Both the position numbers and the translations under genes were made by a program. Source: Terriglobales bacterium (GTDB taxonomy: Bacteria; Acidobacteriota; Terriglobia; Terriglobales; Acidobacteriaceae). Taken from it: a stretch of DNA of 48,700 nucleotides. Under the pieces are notes generated by a model. It saw only the letters and a program-made list of their open reading frames with translations. It searched no databases and was not told the DNA's origin. Where the stretch lies: the NCBI GenBank assembly GCA_035651655.1, contig DASRFG010000036.1, positions 1 to 48,700 on the forward strand, in the 5' to 3' direction. Positions 40,232-48,400 of the stretch are shown piece after piece. Numbering within the stretch: the first letter of the stretch is position 1; every line of letters begins with the position of its first letter.

Positions 40232-41149
40232 ATGTCAGCTGATCCCTCCAGCGTCTCGCAGGCAAACAGCGCGCAGCCGGAACCTTCCACAGCCCAATCG
40301 TCCGAAACACCCGTGCCGCGCCGGCGGCATCGCATGTCGCTGCGCAGCCGCATTCTTTTCTTCCTGACCGCCTGGCTGATCGTGCTCATGCCGTTCCTCT
40401 TCTGGTGGAACACCTGGTTTGGGCGCCAGCTCTCGGACGCACAGATGGACCGCTATCTGCATGACGTGCAGAAGCCGCGCCACATTCAGCACGCGGTGCT
40501 GCAAATTGGCGATCGCATGGCACGCCACGAGCCGTCTGTGAGCAAATGGTATCCCGCGCTGGTGAGCCTGGCCGCCAATCCTTCAGAAGAAATCCGCAGC
40601 GCTGACGCCTGGACCATGGGTCAGGACAGTTCCGTCCCTGAATTCCATGCGGCACTGCTCAAGCTGTTGGCTGATCCTTCGCCCACCGTCCGCGGCAACG
40701 CCGCGCTGGCCCTGGTGCGTTTTGGCGATGCCAGTGGTCGGCAGCAAATCGTTTTTCTGTTGCAGCCTGCCCACATAACTGCCCCGCAAAGCGGCCGGGT
40801 GCTCGATTTGGCCAAGCCCGGAGCGATGATTCATCAAAATGGGTTAGTGGCGAAACTTCAGGCTCGCGATCGGACTATCGAAGCTCGCGCGCCCTTTACT
40901 GGACGCTTGCGGTCGATCTCGGTGGCACAGGGAGATGACATTTATGCGGGAGCCGAGTTGGGCATCCTCGATCCCGGCGCCGATCAGGTCTGGGAAGCAT
41001 TGCGCGCGCTGTACGTGATAGGAACTCCCGAAGACATACCTGCGATTGTTCCCTATCAGCACCAGATCGAGGGCATGCCCGAACGCGTCCGCCAGCAGGC
41101 GGTGCTGACGGAGGAAGCCATCCGTGGAAGAGCAAGGTCTGAGCGTTGA
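40232..41149 (+). CDS. Membrane-anchored HEAT-repeat protein with inserted lipoyl-like domain
   Basis: A 305-residue protein. A disordered, Ser/Pro-rich cytoplasmic tail (1-38) precedes one membrane helix (41-60). Residues about 83-175 form three HEAT-like helical pairs (SLAANPSEEIRSADAW, LLADPSPTVRGNAALALVRFGD). Residues about 181-248 are a barrel-sandwich-like segment with the biotinyl/lipoyl or HlyD pattern (ITAPQSGRVLDLAKPGAMI, then IEARAPFTGRLRSISVAQGDDI), lacking the modified Lys. Helices resume from 250 (WEALRALYVIGTPEDIPAI). Last gene of the ctaA-to-DUF420 run; the outside-facing domains may hold a partner of the oxidase assembly. Function unknown. Confidence 0.72.
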   Translation: MSADPSSVSQANSAQPEPSTAQSSETPVPRRRHRMSLRSRILFFLTAWLIVLMPFLFWWNTWFGRQLSDAQMDRYLHDVQKPRHIQHAVLQIGDRMARHEPSVSKWYPALVSLAANPSEEIRSADAWTMGQDSSVPEFHAALLKLLADPSPTVRGNAALALVRFGDASGRQQIVFLLQPAHITAPQSGRVLDLAKPGAMIHQNGLVAKLQARDRTIEARAPFTGRLRSISVAQGDDIYAGAELGILDPGADQVWEALRALYVIGTPEDIPAIVPYQHQIEGMPERVRQQAVLTEEAIRGRARSER

Positions 41150-41169
41150 CGTCTTCATAATATCAACGC
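41143..41169. terminator. Hairpin between convergent genes
   Basis: GCGTTGA (41143-41149) and TCAACGC (41163-41169) make a perfect 7-bp stem with a 13-nt loop. The first arm includes the TGA stop of the HEAT/lipoyl gene. No T-tract follows in either direction, so it is only a possible bidirectional stop or transcript-end stabiliser. Confidence 0.35.
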
Positions 41170-41182
41170 GAACGCAGTTTGG

Positions 41183-42901
41183 TCATCCCCTTTGAAGCAC
41201 AAACAAGATGTGGTACTCAGGGCCTATGTCTATGTCCTGACCGAGATGGATTGTATGCGCAAGTTTCATATGATTTCGCTCGAACTCAGATTTCCACATT
41301 TCGGGGGTCGTGAAGTTATAAGGAACCGGCACGTCGTTATGGAGTACTCGGTTGTAGAACCAGTCGACAAAAGCAGCGTACCCAACTTGAATTTCAATAG
41401 GCGAGTTCACTAGCTCGTACTTGGCATTTTTCACCAAGACATGAATACCGACAACGGACTCGATGATTATCAGTTTTTTTGCCGTGATGCCCCACGCAAG
41501 TTTCAGGAGTCTTCGGGGGTTCCTCGAATGGTGAAGCACTGTCAAAAGGAGTACAGTATCAAATTGTTTGCTGAAGGGCAGTGGCTCTCCTTCCTGATAC
41601 TCTGTGAAGGAAAGTTGTCGTCGCAAGCGCGACGGCAGGTACCGTTTGACGTCTACGAGTTGTACTTCATCTTTTGTGAAATGGTCTTTTATCAAGTCTG
41701 CGACCATGCCGTTACCGCATCCGATATCGAGTAAGGAGTCGCCCTCCAAGTAGGGCTCTATTTGGGCCTTGATTGTTTCGGCTCTGCGACTAAGGGCGTC
41801 ATCGAGGCTCGTTTCTCTTACCATTCCAATTAAACCGGCCTTTAGTTCTCGCTCGTACGCGACGCGCGTATCGTATCGGTTAACTCTTGCTTCGTGCTCT
41901 GCCCGCGCTTTGAAATCACCTATTGCAGGCTCTTGCAGCCCACACAAAGAGAGCATCTGCGAAAGCAGCCTATCGATGTAAGGTTTGAGCTGGGGGTTGA
42001 GTGCGATCGATTGGGGAGTTGGTATTTTAATACCCCAGTCGTTTTCTTCCATGTAGTCTTTCTCTTTCTCGCGCATCTCTTCCCAGAGTGTTGGCTGAGG
42101 CGAAGCCGCTAACATCGCCTCGAGTTGGGCAACAAGGCCATTGCCTCGCGCTCGTAGCGTAGATTCCAGATCGGTCGGGCTAGTCTTTGTATTGCTGTAC
42201 CATTCTGCGTAACCCTCGGATCGCACGTTAACGTCTCGACCTTCGGCATCCTTGTACGTTGCCTGCAAGAAGCCCGCATATATACCTGAGCCTTCATCCG
42301 CCTTTCGGTGTGCAGTTTTGTCTAGCCGGAATAGTAAAAGGCCGTGGTCGTAAAAGCGCTTCTGGGCATCCGCTGGATGTACGGTGAATTGTATGTGGCA
42401 GGTCGTCTCCTCCTCTTCTTTGCTACCGTAAACCTTGCTAGACGTGAATCGCACGCGACCATCAGTATTCGGGTGCCCGGCTTCCCAGGAATATGACGCG
42501 CCTGTAATCTCAAATTCCCCCGATTGGGTATTCGGTGCAACTTGGCAGTAGCCGACCACCTGGGACTTGCCACTAGGGTTGGAAGTTGCGGGCAGGATGA
42601 AGCTGTACAAGAACGTGGTAGGGTAACAGCCGATGTTCAGATTTTTGTAGAAATTGATCAGCAACACGCAGAGGAGGGTAATTGCAACTGTCTCAGCAAG
42701 AAACCACAGCCCATGTGCCACAACCTCACTATAGGCCGTCAACGTGCCTGGAGGCTCCATATGCAGAACCTTATGGTCGACGACAAAATCTCCGAGCAGC
42801 CCTGTTATCGCTACAAGAATGCTTGCAATGAGGATCACTCTCCATTCCGCCTTACCCATCTGCGACCAGGTTGGTCTAGTCGCGCGATACACGTTCCTCA
42901 T
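41183..42901 (-). CDS. Two-TM, beta-rich-domain membrane methyltransferase
   Basis: A 572-residue protein with an uncommon plan. Two membrane helices (21-41 and 62-84) are followed by a beta-strand-rich domain (about 88-236; e.g. GEFEITGASYSW, ETTCHIQFTVH, FYDHGLLLFRLD, GIYAGFLQATY), then a long charged helical linker (245-380) and a class I methyltransferase: motif I SLLDIGCGNGMV (389-399), QLVDVK acidic strand, TVLHHSRNPRRLL. The N-terminal half recalls 2TM-plus-beta-barrel effectors of the Cap15/S-2TM-beta kind, but that is a resemblance in layout only. The start overlaps the SDR stop (ATGA). Codon use is A/T-richer than the neighbours. Substrate unknown. Confidence 0.75.
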   Translation of the reverse strand: MRNVYRATRPTWSQMGKAEWRVILIASILVAITGLLGDFVVDHKVLHMEPPGTLTAYSEVVAHGLWFLAETVAITLLCVLLINFYKNLNIGCYPTTFLYSFILPATSNPSGKSQVVGYCQVAPNTQSGEFEITGASYSWEAGHPNTDGRVRFTSSKVYGSKEEEETTCHIQFTVHPADAQKRFYDHGLLLFRLDKTAHRKADEGSGIYAGFLQATYKDAEGRDVNVRSEGYAEWYSNTKTSPTDLESTLRARGNGLVAQLEAMLAASPQPTLWEEMREKEKDYMEENDWGIKIPTPQSIALNPQLKPYIDRLLSQMLSLCGLQEPAIGDFKARAEHEARVNRYDTRVAYERELKAGLIGMVRETSLDDALSRRAETIKAQIEPYLEGDSLLDIGCGNGMVADLIKDHFTKDEVQLVDVKRYLPSRLRRQLSFTEYQEGEPLPFSKQFDTVLLLTVLHHSRNPRRLLKLAWGITAKKLIIIESVVGIHVLVKNAKYELVNSPIEIQVGYAAFVDWFYNRVLHNDVPVPYNFTTPEMWKSEFERNHMKLAHTIHLGQDIDIGPEYHILFVLQRG

Positions 42902-43692
42902 TGCTTAGCCTCAGATTCGTCATTCGTAGTGCAGAGTTCATCCTCACACTTAGCGCACGGGTAGATGGGTGAATCTAGTGACGGCTCAAACACATTTCGT
43001 AGCTTTCCACTGTCGTTGAGGCACAGCCGCAGAATGTACGGCGCGGCAGTTGTTGCCCACTCACTCGCCGTGGGATAGGTGGACATATCGGTTCCACTGA
43101 CGCCACCCAAATACTGTTGCAACATTCCCGTCCTCACAACACCGGGGTTCAGGCCCACAGCCGATATCCCTTGAGGCCTTAGCTCTTCCGAGAGCACGTG
43201 GGTAAGTGCCACAACGGCCCACTTGCTCGCGCAGTAGGGTGCCATGTGCGCCTCGAACTGGGTTCCCCACCGAGAAATGAAATTGACGATGATCCCGCTC
43301 CTGCGGGCCATCATTGATGGAACGAAATGCCGTGTGACGTTAGCGACACCTTTGACGTTGATATCGATCTCTTCCGAGAATTCCTGACTGTCGACTTCCC
43401 ATAGCGGTGCCTTGAAATTGATGACAGCCGCGTTGTTGAGTACAAAGTCAGGCGCTCCATACTCTTTTACAAGACGCTCAGCCCAGGCTTGGACTTGAGC
43501 ATCTGAAGCGACATCCACTGTCTGAAAATCCTGTTCTGGGTACATTCGGATGAGTTCTTCGATCCCAATCTTTGTCCGCGCACAGCCAAGAACCTTATGT
43601 CCCAGCCGGACAAATTCGTCCACCATGGCACGGCCAAGGCCGCGGGTAACGCCAGTGATGACAATCGTTGAGCGTTGAACTTCCATACTCAT
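42898..43692 (-). CDS. Short-chain dehydrogenase/reductase with Cys-rich tail
   Basis: A 264-residue classical SDR. Nucleotide loop GVTRGLGRAM, NNAAVI motif, catalytic YCASK with Ser in FISRWG upstream. After the fold ends near residue 235 there is an odd tail with CAKCEDELC, a possible metal or redox site absent from ordinary SDRs. The Arg/Lys after the first strand (ARTK) suggests NADP(H). It is translationally coupled to the 2TM methyltransferase (TGA/ATGA overlap), so the two form an operon. A/T-richer than the flanks. Substrate unknown. Confidence 0.88.
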   Translation of the reverse strand: MSMEVQRSTIVITGVTRGLGRAMVDEFVRLGHKVLGCARTKIGIEELIRMYPEQDFQTVDVASDAQVQAWAERLVKEYGAPDFVLNNAAVINFKAPLWEVDSQEFSEEIDINVKGVANVTRHFVPSMMARRSGIIVNFISRWGTQFEAHMAPYCASKWAVVALTHVLSEELRPQGISAVGLNPGVVRTGMLQQYLGGVSGTDMSTYPTASEWATTAAPYILRLCLNDSGKLRNVFEPSLDSPIYPCAKCEDELCTTNDESEAKQ

Positions 43693-43942
43693 CGTTTCTT
43701 GGAATGGAGGTTTCAGTATTAGAAATCTGCTTCCACCCCCAACGGGCTGGCGGAGCTTAGCACATTTCGTGTTCTAGAACAACTTAGCCCTCGTTCATTT
43801 CTCATTGTGGAAAACAGGGAGGAGTGCAGTAAGAAAGTGTTGCATGGTCTTTTGGCGCCGGCTCAAACCAACCGGTTGATCAGAGTTATAAGGGGTACCT
43901 CTGTGCGATCCGTAATACGCCCGCAGGCGCGGCATAACTCGC

Positions 43943-43971
43943 TTGATACGGTACAATGAAGAGCGTAACAA
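43943..43971 (+). promoter_or_regulatory. Possible promoter upstream of the tRNA remnant
   Basis: TTGATA (43943-43948) and TAACAA (43966-43971) are 17 bp apart; the -10 is weak. The implied start, near 43978, is 12 nt before the tRNA-like 5' end, so the remnant could still be transcribed. An alternative -10 (TACAAT, 43952-43957) has no -35. Confidence 0.28.
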
Positions 43972-43989
43972 TCTTGTATCTTCGTCATA

Positions 43990-44036
43990 GGGGACGTAGT
44001 TCACCTGGTTAGAACGCTGCCTTCTAGCCGTCCCTA
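43990..44036 (+). tRNA. Truncated tRNA remnant (D-arm and closed acceptor stem only)
   Basis: Positions 43990-43996 (GGGGACG) can pair over all 7 bp (one G-T) with 44029-44035 (CGTCCCT). Next come TA, a D-stem GTTC/GAAC with loop ACCTGGTTA, then G and CTGCC TTCTAGC, which has the form of a 5' anticodon stem and a 7-nt loop. Read that way the anticodon would be CTA. The 3' half of the anticodon stem, the variable loop and the whole T-arm are missing, the acceptor strand following at once. This is a decayed or deleted tRNA, not a functional one. Such remnants often mark integration sites. Confidence 0.6.
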
Positions 44037-44420
44037 GTTTTCAATCAGTATAAGATGGCGGCAGGCGGGAGACTCCCTCTTTCCGAGTCGCTGGCGCGAT
44101 CCGCTTCGATCCACATAAATTGGCGAACTGGCTTCAAAAAGCCCAGCCAGCTCTTATCGGCTCGAAGAGAGCAACCAATTCCGTCGTAGCGCATAGTCGC
44201 AGGCGTACGGCGCTGCAGCGACGGCCCGCTCGGATCGACTAGGAGACGAGTCACCACTCGAATTGATCTCAGTTCAAAACTTCCTGTGTATGCCTTGAAC
44301 CGGTTATGCGGCGCAGATCGCGAAACTCTGACTGAATCCTCCAACACCCGTTACCCACACAGAATTCGGAACCGCCCCCCCGGTTCTGAGAGCGCATTAG
44401 AGAACATTTGAAAGCAAGTA

Positions 44421-44459
44421 GGCGAGCTACGCTCGCCCGCACAGGCGAGGCGCCTGTGC
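44421..44459. repeat. Tandem perfect hairpins (intergenic repeat-like element)
   Basis: GGCGAG/CTCGCC (44421-44426 and 44432-44437, 5-nt loop) is followed directly by GCACAGGCG/CGCCTGTGC (44439-44447 and 44451-44459, loop AGG). They lie 50-90 nt past the ferredoxin stop on the minus strand, without a T-tract. They resemble small hairpin repeats scattered between genes in many Acidobacteriota; only this copy is in the window. Confidence 0.6.
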
Positions 44460-44508
44460 CCACGCGTGCATTGCAGATTTGATTTGGCTGAGCGCTGAAC
44501 GCTGCCCG

Positions 44509-44892
44509 TCAGTAAGGCATCACACCGACTTCTTTTTCGACTTCGACTGTGTCCACCATAGCTATAGCATCCCAGGGGCAGCCATCAAGAAATGAGCCGT
44601 CGGGACCTTTGCTGGTGCACTTCTTGCAGCCAATACAGAGGATTGGATCCACCTGGATGCGGCCGAACGGCGGATGGTCTTCGTCCGGCACCCAGAACAT
44701 GCAATCTTCTACCGGGCAATATTCCACGCAGGCAGGTGAGCCGGCGCAACCGGTGCAGCACTCGGTGATGACAGCCAGTTCTTTGGGTTTCTTCTTGCGG
44801 ACGGTATCGATGCCCTTGGAGCGGGGCTCAAATTTCATCTCGTCCGGCACCATGCCGGGCGCTTTGGTCGTGGTCCCAGGTTCGGTCGCCAT
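44509..44892 (-). CDS. Ferredoxin, two [4Fe-4S] clusters
   Basis: A 127-residue soluble protein. Cys ligands occur in ECCTGCAGSPACVEYCPV and in CIGCKKCTSKGPDGSFLDGCPWDAI; the second set has a longer insert than in classic ferredoxins. A ~40-residue basic N-terminus (MATEPGTTTKAPGMVPDEM) precedes them. It lies downstream of the giant activase, which needs a low-potential electron donor, so it may feed that system; this is inference from position. Downstream are the tandem hairpins. Confidence 0.87.
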   Translation of the reverse strand: MATEPGTTTKAPGMVPDEMKFEPRSKGIDTVRKKKPKELAVITECCTGCAGSPACVEYCPVEDCMFWVPDEDHPPFGRIQVDPILCIGCKKCTSKGPDGSFLDGCPWDAIAMVDTVEVEKEVGVMPY

Positions 44893-44999
44893 TCGTGCAA
44901 ATTATACAGTACGGGGTGGCCCAGTTCTCAGTACCCCGGTACTAAGTTGTCAGGAAGTCTGGATAATCGGTACAGAGTATTGGGAACTGAGTACTGCAC

Positions 45000-45281
45000 T
45001 TAAACAGGAATAAACTGCTCTAACGCCTGCTCCACGTCTTTAGGCGTAAGCCGCTCGCCGTCGTTCATGCGCTTTAATAGGCCTTCAATGATGTCCTTGG
45101 CCTCTTCTTTGCGGTAATTCTTGATGAAGCCGTCGTAAAAGTGCTCCCCTGACAGGGCGCGATTGATCTCGAATTCCTTGTTATTTTCGTTCAGTTCGGT
45201 GAAGTACACCACGCGGTATTTGCCGGTGTATGCGGCTTCGCGATAAATCTCAAACATCACTTTATCAGATTCCATTGCCAT
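45000..45281 (-). CDS. Small protein of unknown function
   Basis: About 93 residues from ATG 45281 (MAMESDKVMFEIYREAAYTGKY). The frame is open from 45392, but that region contains the promoter and dyad, so the short form is preferred. Two strands (KVMFEIYRE, YRVVYFTEL), then an Asn/Glu-rich helix, FYDGFIKNYRKEEAKDIIEGLLKRMNDGE and a C-terminal helix. No signal peptide, no family recognised. It lies between the ferredoxin and the activase, separated from the latter by a terminator, so it has its own promoter. Confidence 0.62.
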   Translation of the reverse strand: MAMESDKVMFEIYREAAYTGKYRVVYFTELNENNKEFEINRALSGEHFYDGFIKNYRKEEAKDIIEGLLKRMNDGERLTPKDVEQALEQFIPV

Positions 45282-45309
45282 AACTGAACCGTCCAGCCGA
45301 AGTGAGTCT

Positions 45310-45350
45310 ATTGTATCGAAAGCCGCCAGCAAGACGTAGCAAGCTACGTC
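45310..45350 (-). promoter_or_regulatory. Predicted promoter with overlapping 18-bp operator-like dyad
   Basis: Minus-strand TACAAT (45315 to 45310) is a good -10 about 29 nt before the ATG at 45281. Exactly where the -35 belongs (45333-45338) lies a perfect palindrome, GACGTAGC-TT-GCTACGTC (45333-45350). A repressor bound there would block polymerase. Confidence 0.45.
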
Positions 45351-45390
45351 TCTACCATCAATTTTTCCGGCGTGAGCTCCGTAGACAAAC

Positions 45391-45416
45391 AAAAAGCCCG
45401 GCGTTGGGCGCCGGGC
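45391..45416 (-). terminator. Rho-independent terminator of the activase gene
   Basis: Read on the minus strand: GCCCGGCG (45416-45409), a 5-nt loop, CGCCGGGC (45403-45396), then TTTTTGTTTG. Perfect 8-bp GC stem and T-tract, 17 nt after the activase stop. Confidence 0.9.
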
Positions 45417-45432
45417 CAGTATTCAGACGTTG

Positions 45433-48400
45433 CTAATCGCCGCTCATTTCAACCAATTCGTTCGCTTCAGACTGCCCGCCGACCGGCAAGTTGCCAATCT
45501 GGATGAGGCTTTCAGACGCCGGACGCTCGGCATATTTGTATTTCTCCGCCGTCGCCAGCTCGGCGCGCAATTGCTCTTCGAATTTCTTCAACTGCTCATC
45601 GATCGTGACCTTCTTCTGCTTCTCGCGCACCATGTCTTCGCGATAACGCTTCAGGAAGTAGCCGATGGTCTCGACGCGAATCTTGATCGACCCAGTCGGC
45701 TTATTCTCATCAATGTCCTTGAAGCAGAAGTACGGCGTGCCAGTGTGCTCGACCACTTCTTCGATCACGGTGTAGATGGGCGCGTCGTGCCCGCACTTGA
45801 AGCTGGAAAGCTCAAGCGCCACCAGGTTCGGATGGCGACCCACGTACTTCGCCGCCCAGACCTTGCGTGAAGTATTCTCGGAATACGAGTTCTTCCATGC
45901 GTCGGTGACGTCGAGCGGGTGCTGGATGATTCCGGCTTTCACTTCGTCGCCGAACAATTTCCAGATGATGTCGTCGTCAATGGGCAAGGAATCCTGCGAG
46001 AAGACAGGGTAACCGAGCTTCTGGAATTCTTCCAAAATTTCGTGATTGATGCCGGGATCGTGATGGTACGGTCGGCCCAGCAGCACGATTCCCAGCCGGT
46101 CTTCAGCCTCGAGCTTCTTTAAGGTTTCACGGCCGACGTTGCGCATGACGTCAGTATCGAACTTGTCCAACGCATTGAAACCCTGCTGGCAGGCGCGATA
46201 GTTCTCTTCCTCGGCCAAGCCCAGGATATCTTTCCAGTCTTCATACATCTGGCGATGCGCGACCGGAAGCTTATCGAGCGCGATCAATGTGTCCTTCCAG
46301 ATCACGCCCTTTTCCTTGAACAAATCGCTTTCCTTGGTGAAGGCCGCCTTCACCGAGGCCGGAGTCGCGGTCACTGTTGGACACGCGCGGCTCGCCTGCG
46401 TGTGCTTCAGGAAGCTGGGCAGCGAATCGATCATAGGAAAGAAGATGACGTCGAGCTTCTTCTTGGGGTGCACGGCGTAAAGCAGATTGTGAACGTGGGG
46501 GATTCCGACCTTCGAGGGGAAGCAGGGGTCGATGGCACCGCGCTTGGCACCCTCTTTATAGAGCTGTTCGTTGGTGAAGTCGGACCAGAAAAGATTTTCC
46601 GGTTTCAGCCCCAGCGATTCAAAATACGCGGTAAAGAACGGCCCGCACGAATACATGTTCAACGCCCGCGGCATGCCGATCTTCAGGTCGGCGCGCTTCT
46701 TCATCAGCTCGATGCGACGTTTCTGGGCTGCGGTGATGGCGAATTTAGGCAGCGGATCGGCAACGACTGAGGGCTCAAAGCTCTTGAACGCAGCCTTGGC
46801 CGCGATCTCAACGATGTTGGGGTTCTCTTTCTTGATAGCGTCAATGTTGCCTTTGATGACGCGCATCTCGTCCACGTTCTCGACTGTGCCCTTTTCGCAG
46901 GTGGCGATGATCAGGCGTTGGGCTCCAGCCGCCAACGGGACCTTGGTCTTCACCGGTGGCTTGTAATTGGGATTCGGCGTGACTGTCGTGACATCAATAA
47001 AGGTGCGCAGGCACTTGTTTTTGCAGAAATAGCAGCGCGTATCTTCATTGCGCGTGGTCGTGAAGCTAATGGATGCGACAGAATCAAGGCCGATGAACTC
47101 GCTCTCTTTGCCGTTCTCCCAAAGCCGTACGGCTTCGAACGCACAGCCGATAGCGCCGGCTTCGCCGCAGTGCTGGTGAACGATGACCTCAGGCTTTACG
47201 TCCTTGCCCTTGAACCGCGATTCAACAAAGTCCACTTGCGACTTCACCGCCGCCAGGTTATGCTGCGTCCCGCCCTGCAGGATGAACTTGGTCCCGATGG
47301 CCGAGAGGTTGGGAATCTGCGAGACGTATAACCAAATGTTCTTCGGCAGTACGTTGCACAGCCCAGCCATGATCTCTTCGGGCTTCCAGCCCTGGCGCTG
47401 AAAATCGACGATGTCCGACTGCATGAACACAGCGCAACCATAGCCGAACTGCGGAAACGACTTGGCGCCAAATGCGATATCGGCAAATTCCTCGACCTTG
47501 AAACCAAACGACTCGCAGGTGCCCTGCAGGAAGTACCCATTGCCGGCGGAGCATTGCGTGTTCAGCTTGAAGTCTTTTACGCGCCCATCTCTGAGGATGA
47601 TGATCTTGATGTCCTGCCCGCCCACGTCGCAGATCACGTCGGCATCGGGATAGAAGTGCAGCGCAGCCTGGGTGTGGGCTACGGTTTCGACCAGCGCAAC
47701 ATCTGCGCCGACCGCGTCCTTCAGAATGTCCTTGGCGTACCCGGTTGTGCCTACGCCGAGAATCTTCAGCGTAGCGCCGGAATCCGTGACTTGCTTGGCC
47801 ACTTTGGCGACCACCTCTTGCGTATCCTCAATCGGATTGCCGCGCGAGAGCTGGTAAGTCTTGCAGAGAATCGTGCGGTTCTTGTCCACCAGAACGGCTT
47901 TGGTGGAGGTGGAGCCGCCATCAATTCCGATGAAGCCTTCCACCACCTGCCCGGGCTGGAAGGTGGACGGGATGAATTTCTTCTTCTGGTACTTCGCCTT
48001 GAACGCCGCCAACTCGGTGTCGTCTTTGGCGAGAGCCTGGCCGCCGCCCTTCTTGGCTTTTTCTATAGCGCGGCCCTCGGTGATGTACCACTCGAGCTTC
48101 TCAAACCCTTGGTAAACGCCAATCCCGGGGTCTTCCTGCTTGCCGAATTCGACTGCGCCAATGCAGGCAAAGTACTGCGCATTGTCCGGCGTGCGAACCA
48201 ATTCCTTGGGATCCACACCTTCAGGCAGCGGATAATTGCGCTCTTCCCAAATTTTGGGGATGTTGTGCTTCCAGCAGTCCCGCATGCCCTTGATGTAGCA
48301 ATTGGGGCCACCCAGCAGCAGCACCACCGGTCGGAGTGTATTGCCGCGGGTGAGGACAGAAAGGTTCTGCTGCACGATGGACTCGAACAGCGACGCCATG

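Larger units (their letters stand above)
43693..44508. other. Gene-poor region at the edge of the accessory segment
   Basis: About 815 bp without a supported gene. It holds a truncated tRNA (43990-44036) with a possible promoter, a 6-bp hairpin at 44369-44386 (GAACCG and CGGTTC around six C), and two perfect hairpins in tandem (44421-44459). A 100-codon minus frame at 44045-44347 shows no family motif. The region looks like eroded DNA at an insertion boundary. Confidence 0.55.

Noticed and set aside
41183-42901. Assignment of the 2TM methyltransferase as an rRNA or protein methyltransferase
   Set aside because: It has no NPPY/DPPY motif or known RNA-binding domain, and the membrane anchor argues against it; the substrate is left open.
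43990-44036. A functional amber suppressor tRNA (CTA anticodon)
   Set aside because: The T-arm and half the anticodon stem are absent, so it cannot fold as a working tRNA.
44045-44347. 100-codon minus-strand reading frame between the tRNA remnant and the hairpins
   Set aside because: No motif, no good ribosome site and a residue mix (Arg/Ser-rich) typical of read-through of non-coding DNA; conservation would be needed to accept it.
44900-45000. Repeated AGTAC-like words near the ferredoxin start (for example the AGTACC/GGTACT palindrome at 44930-44943) as a CRISPR or operator array
   Set aside because: Units are short, irregular and without unique spacers; they look like low-complexity intergenic sequence.
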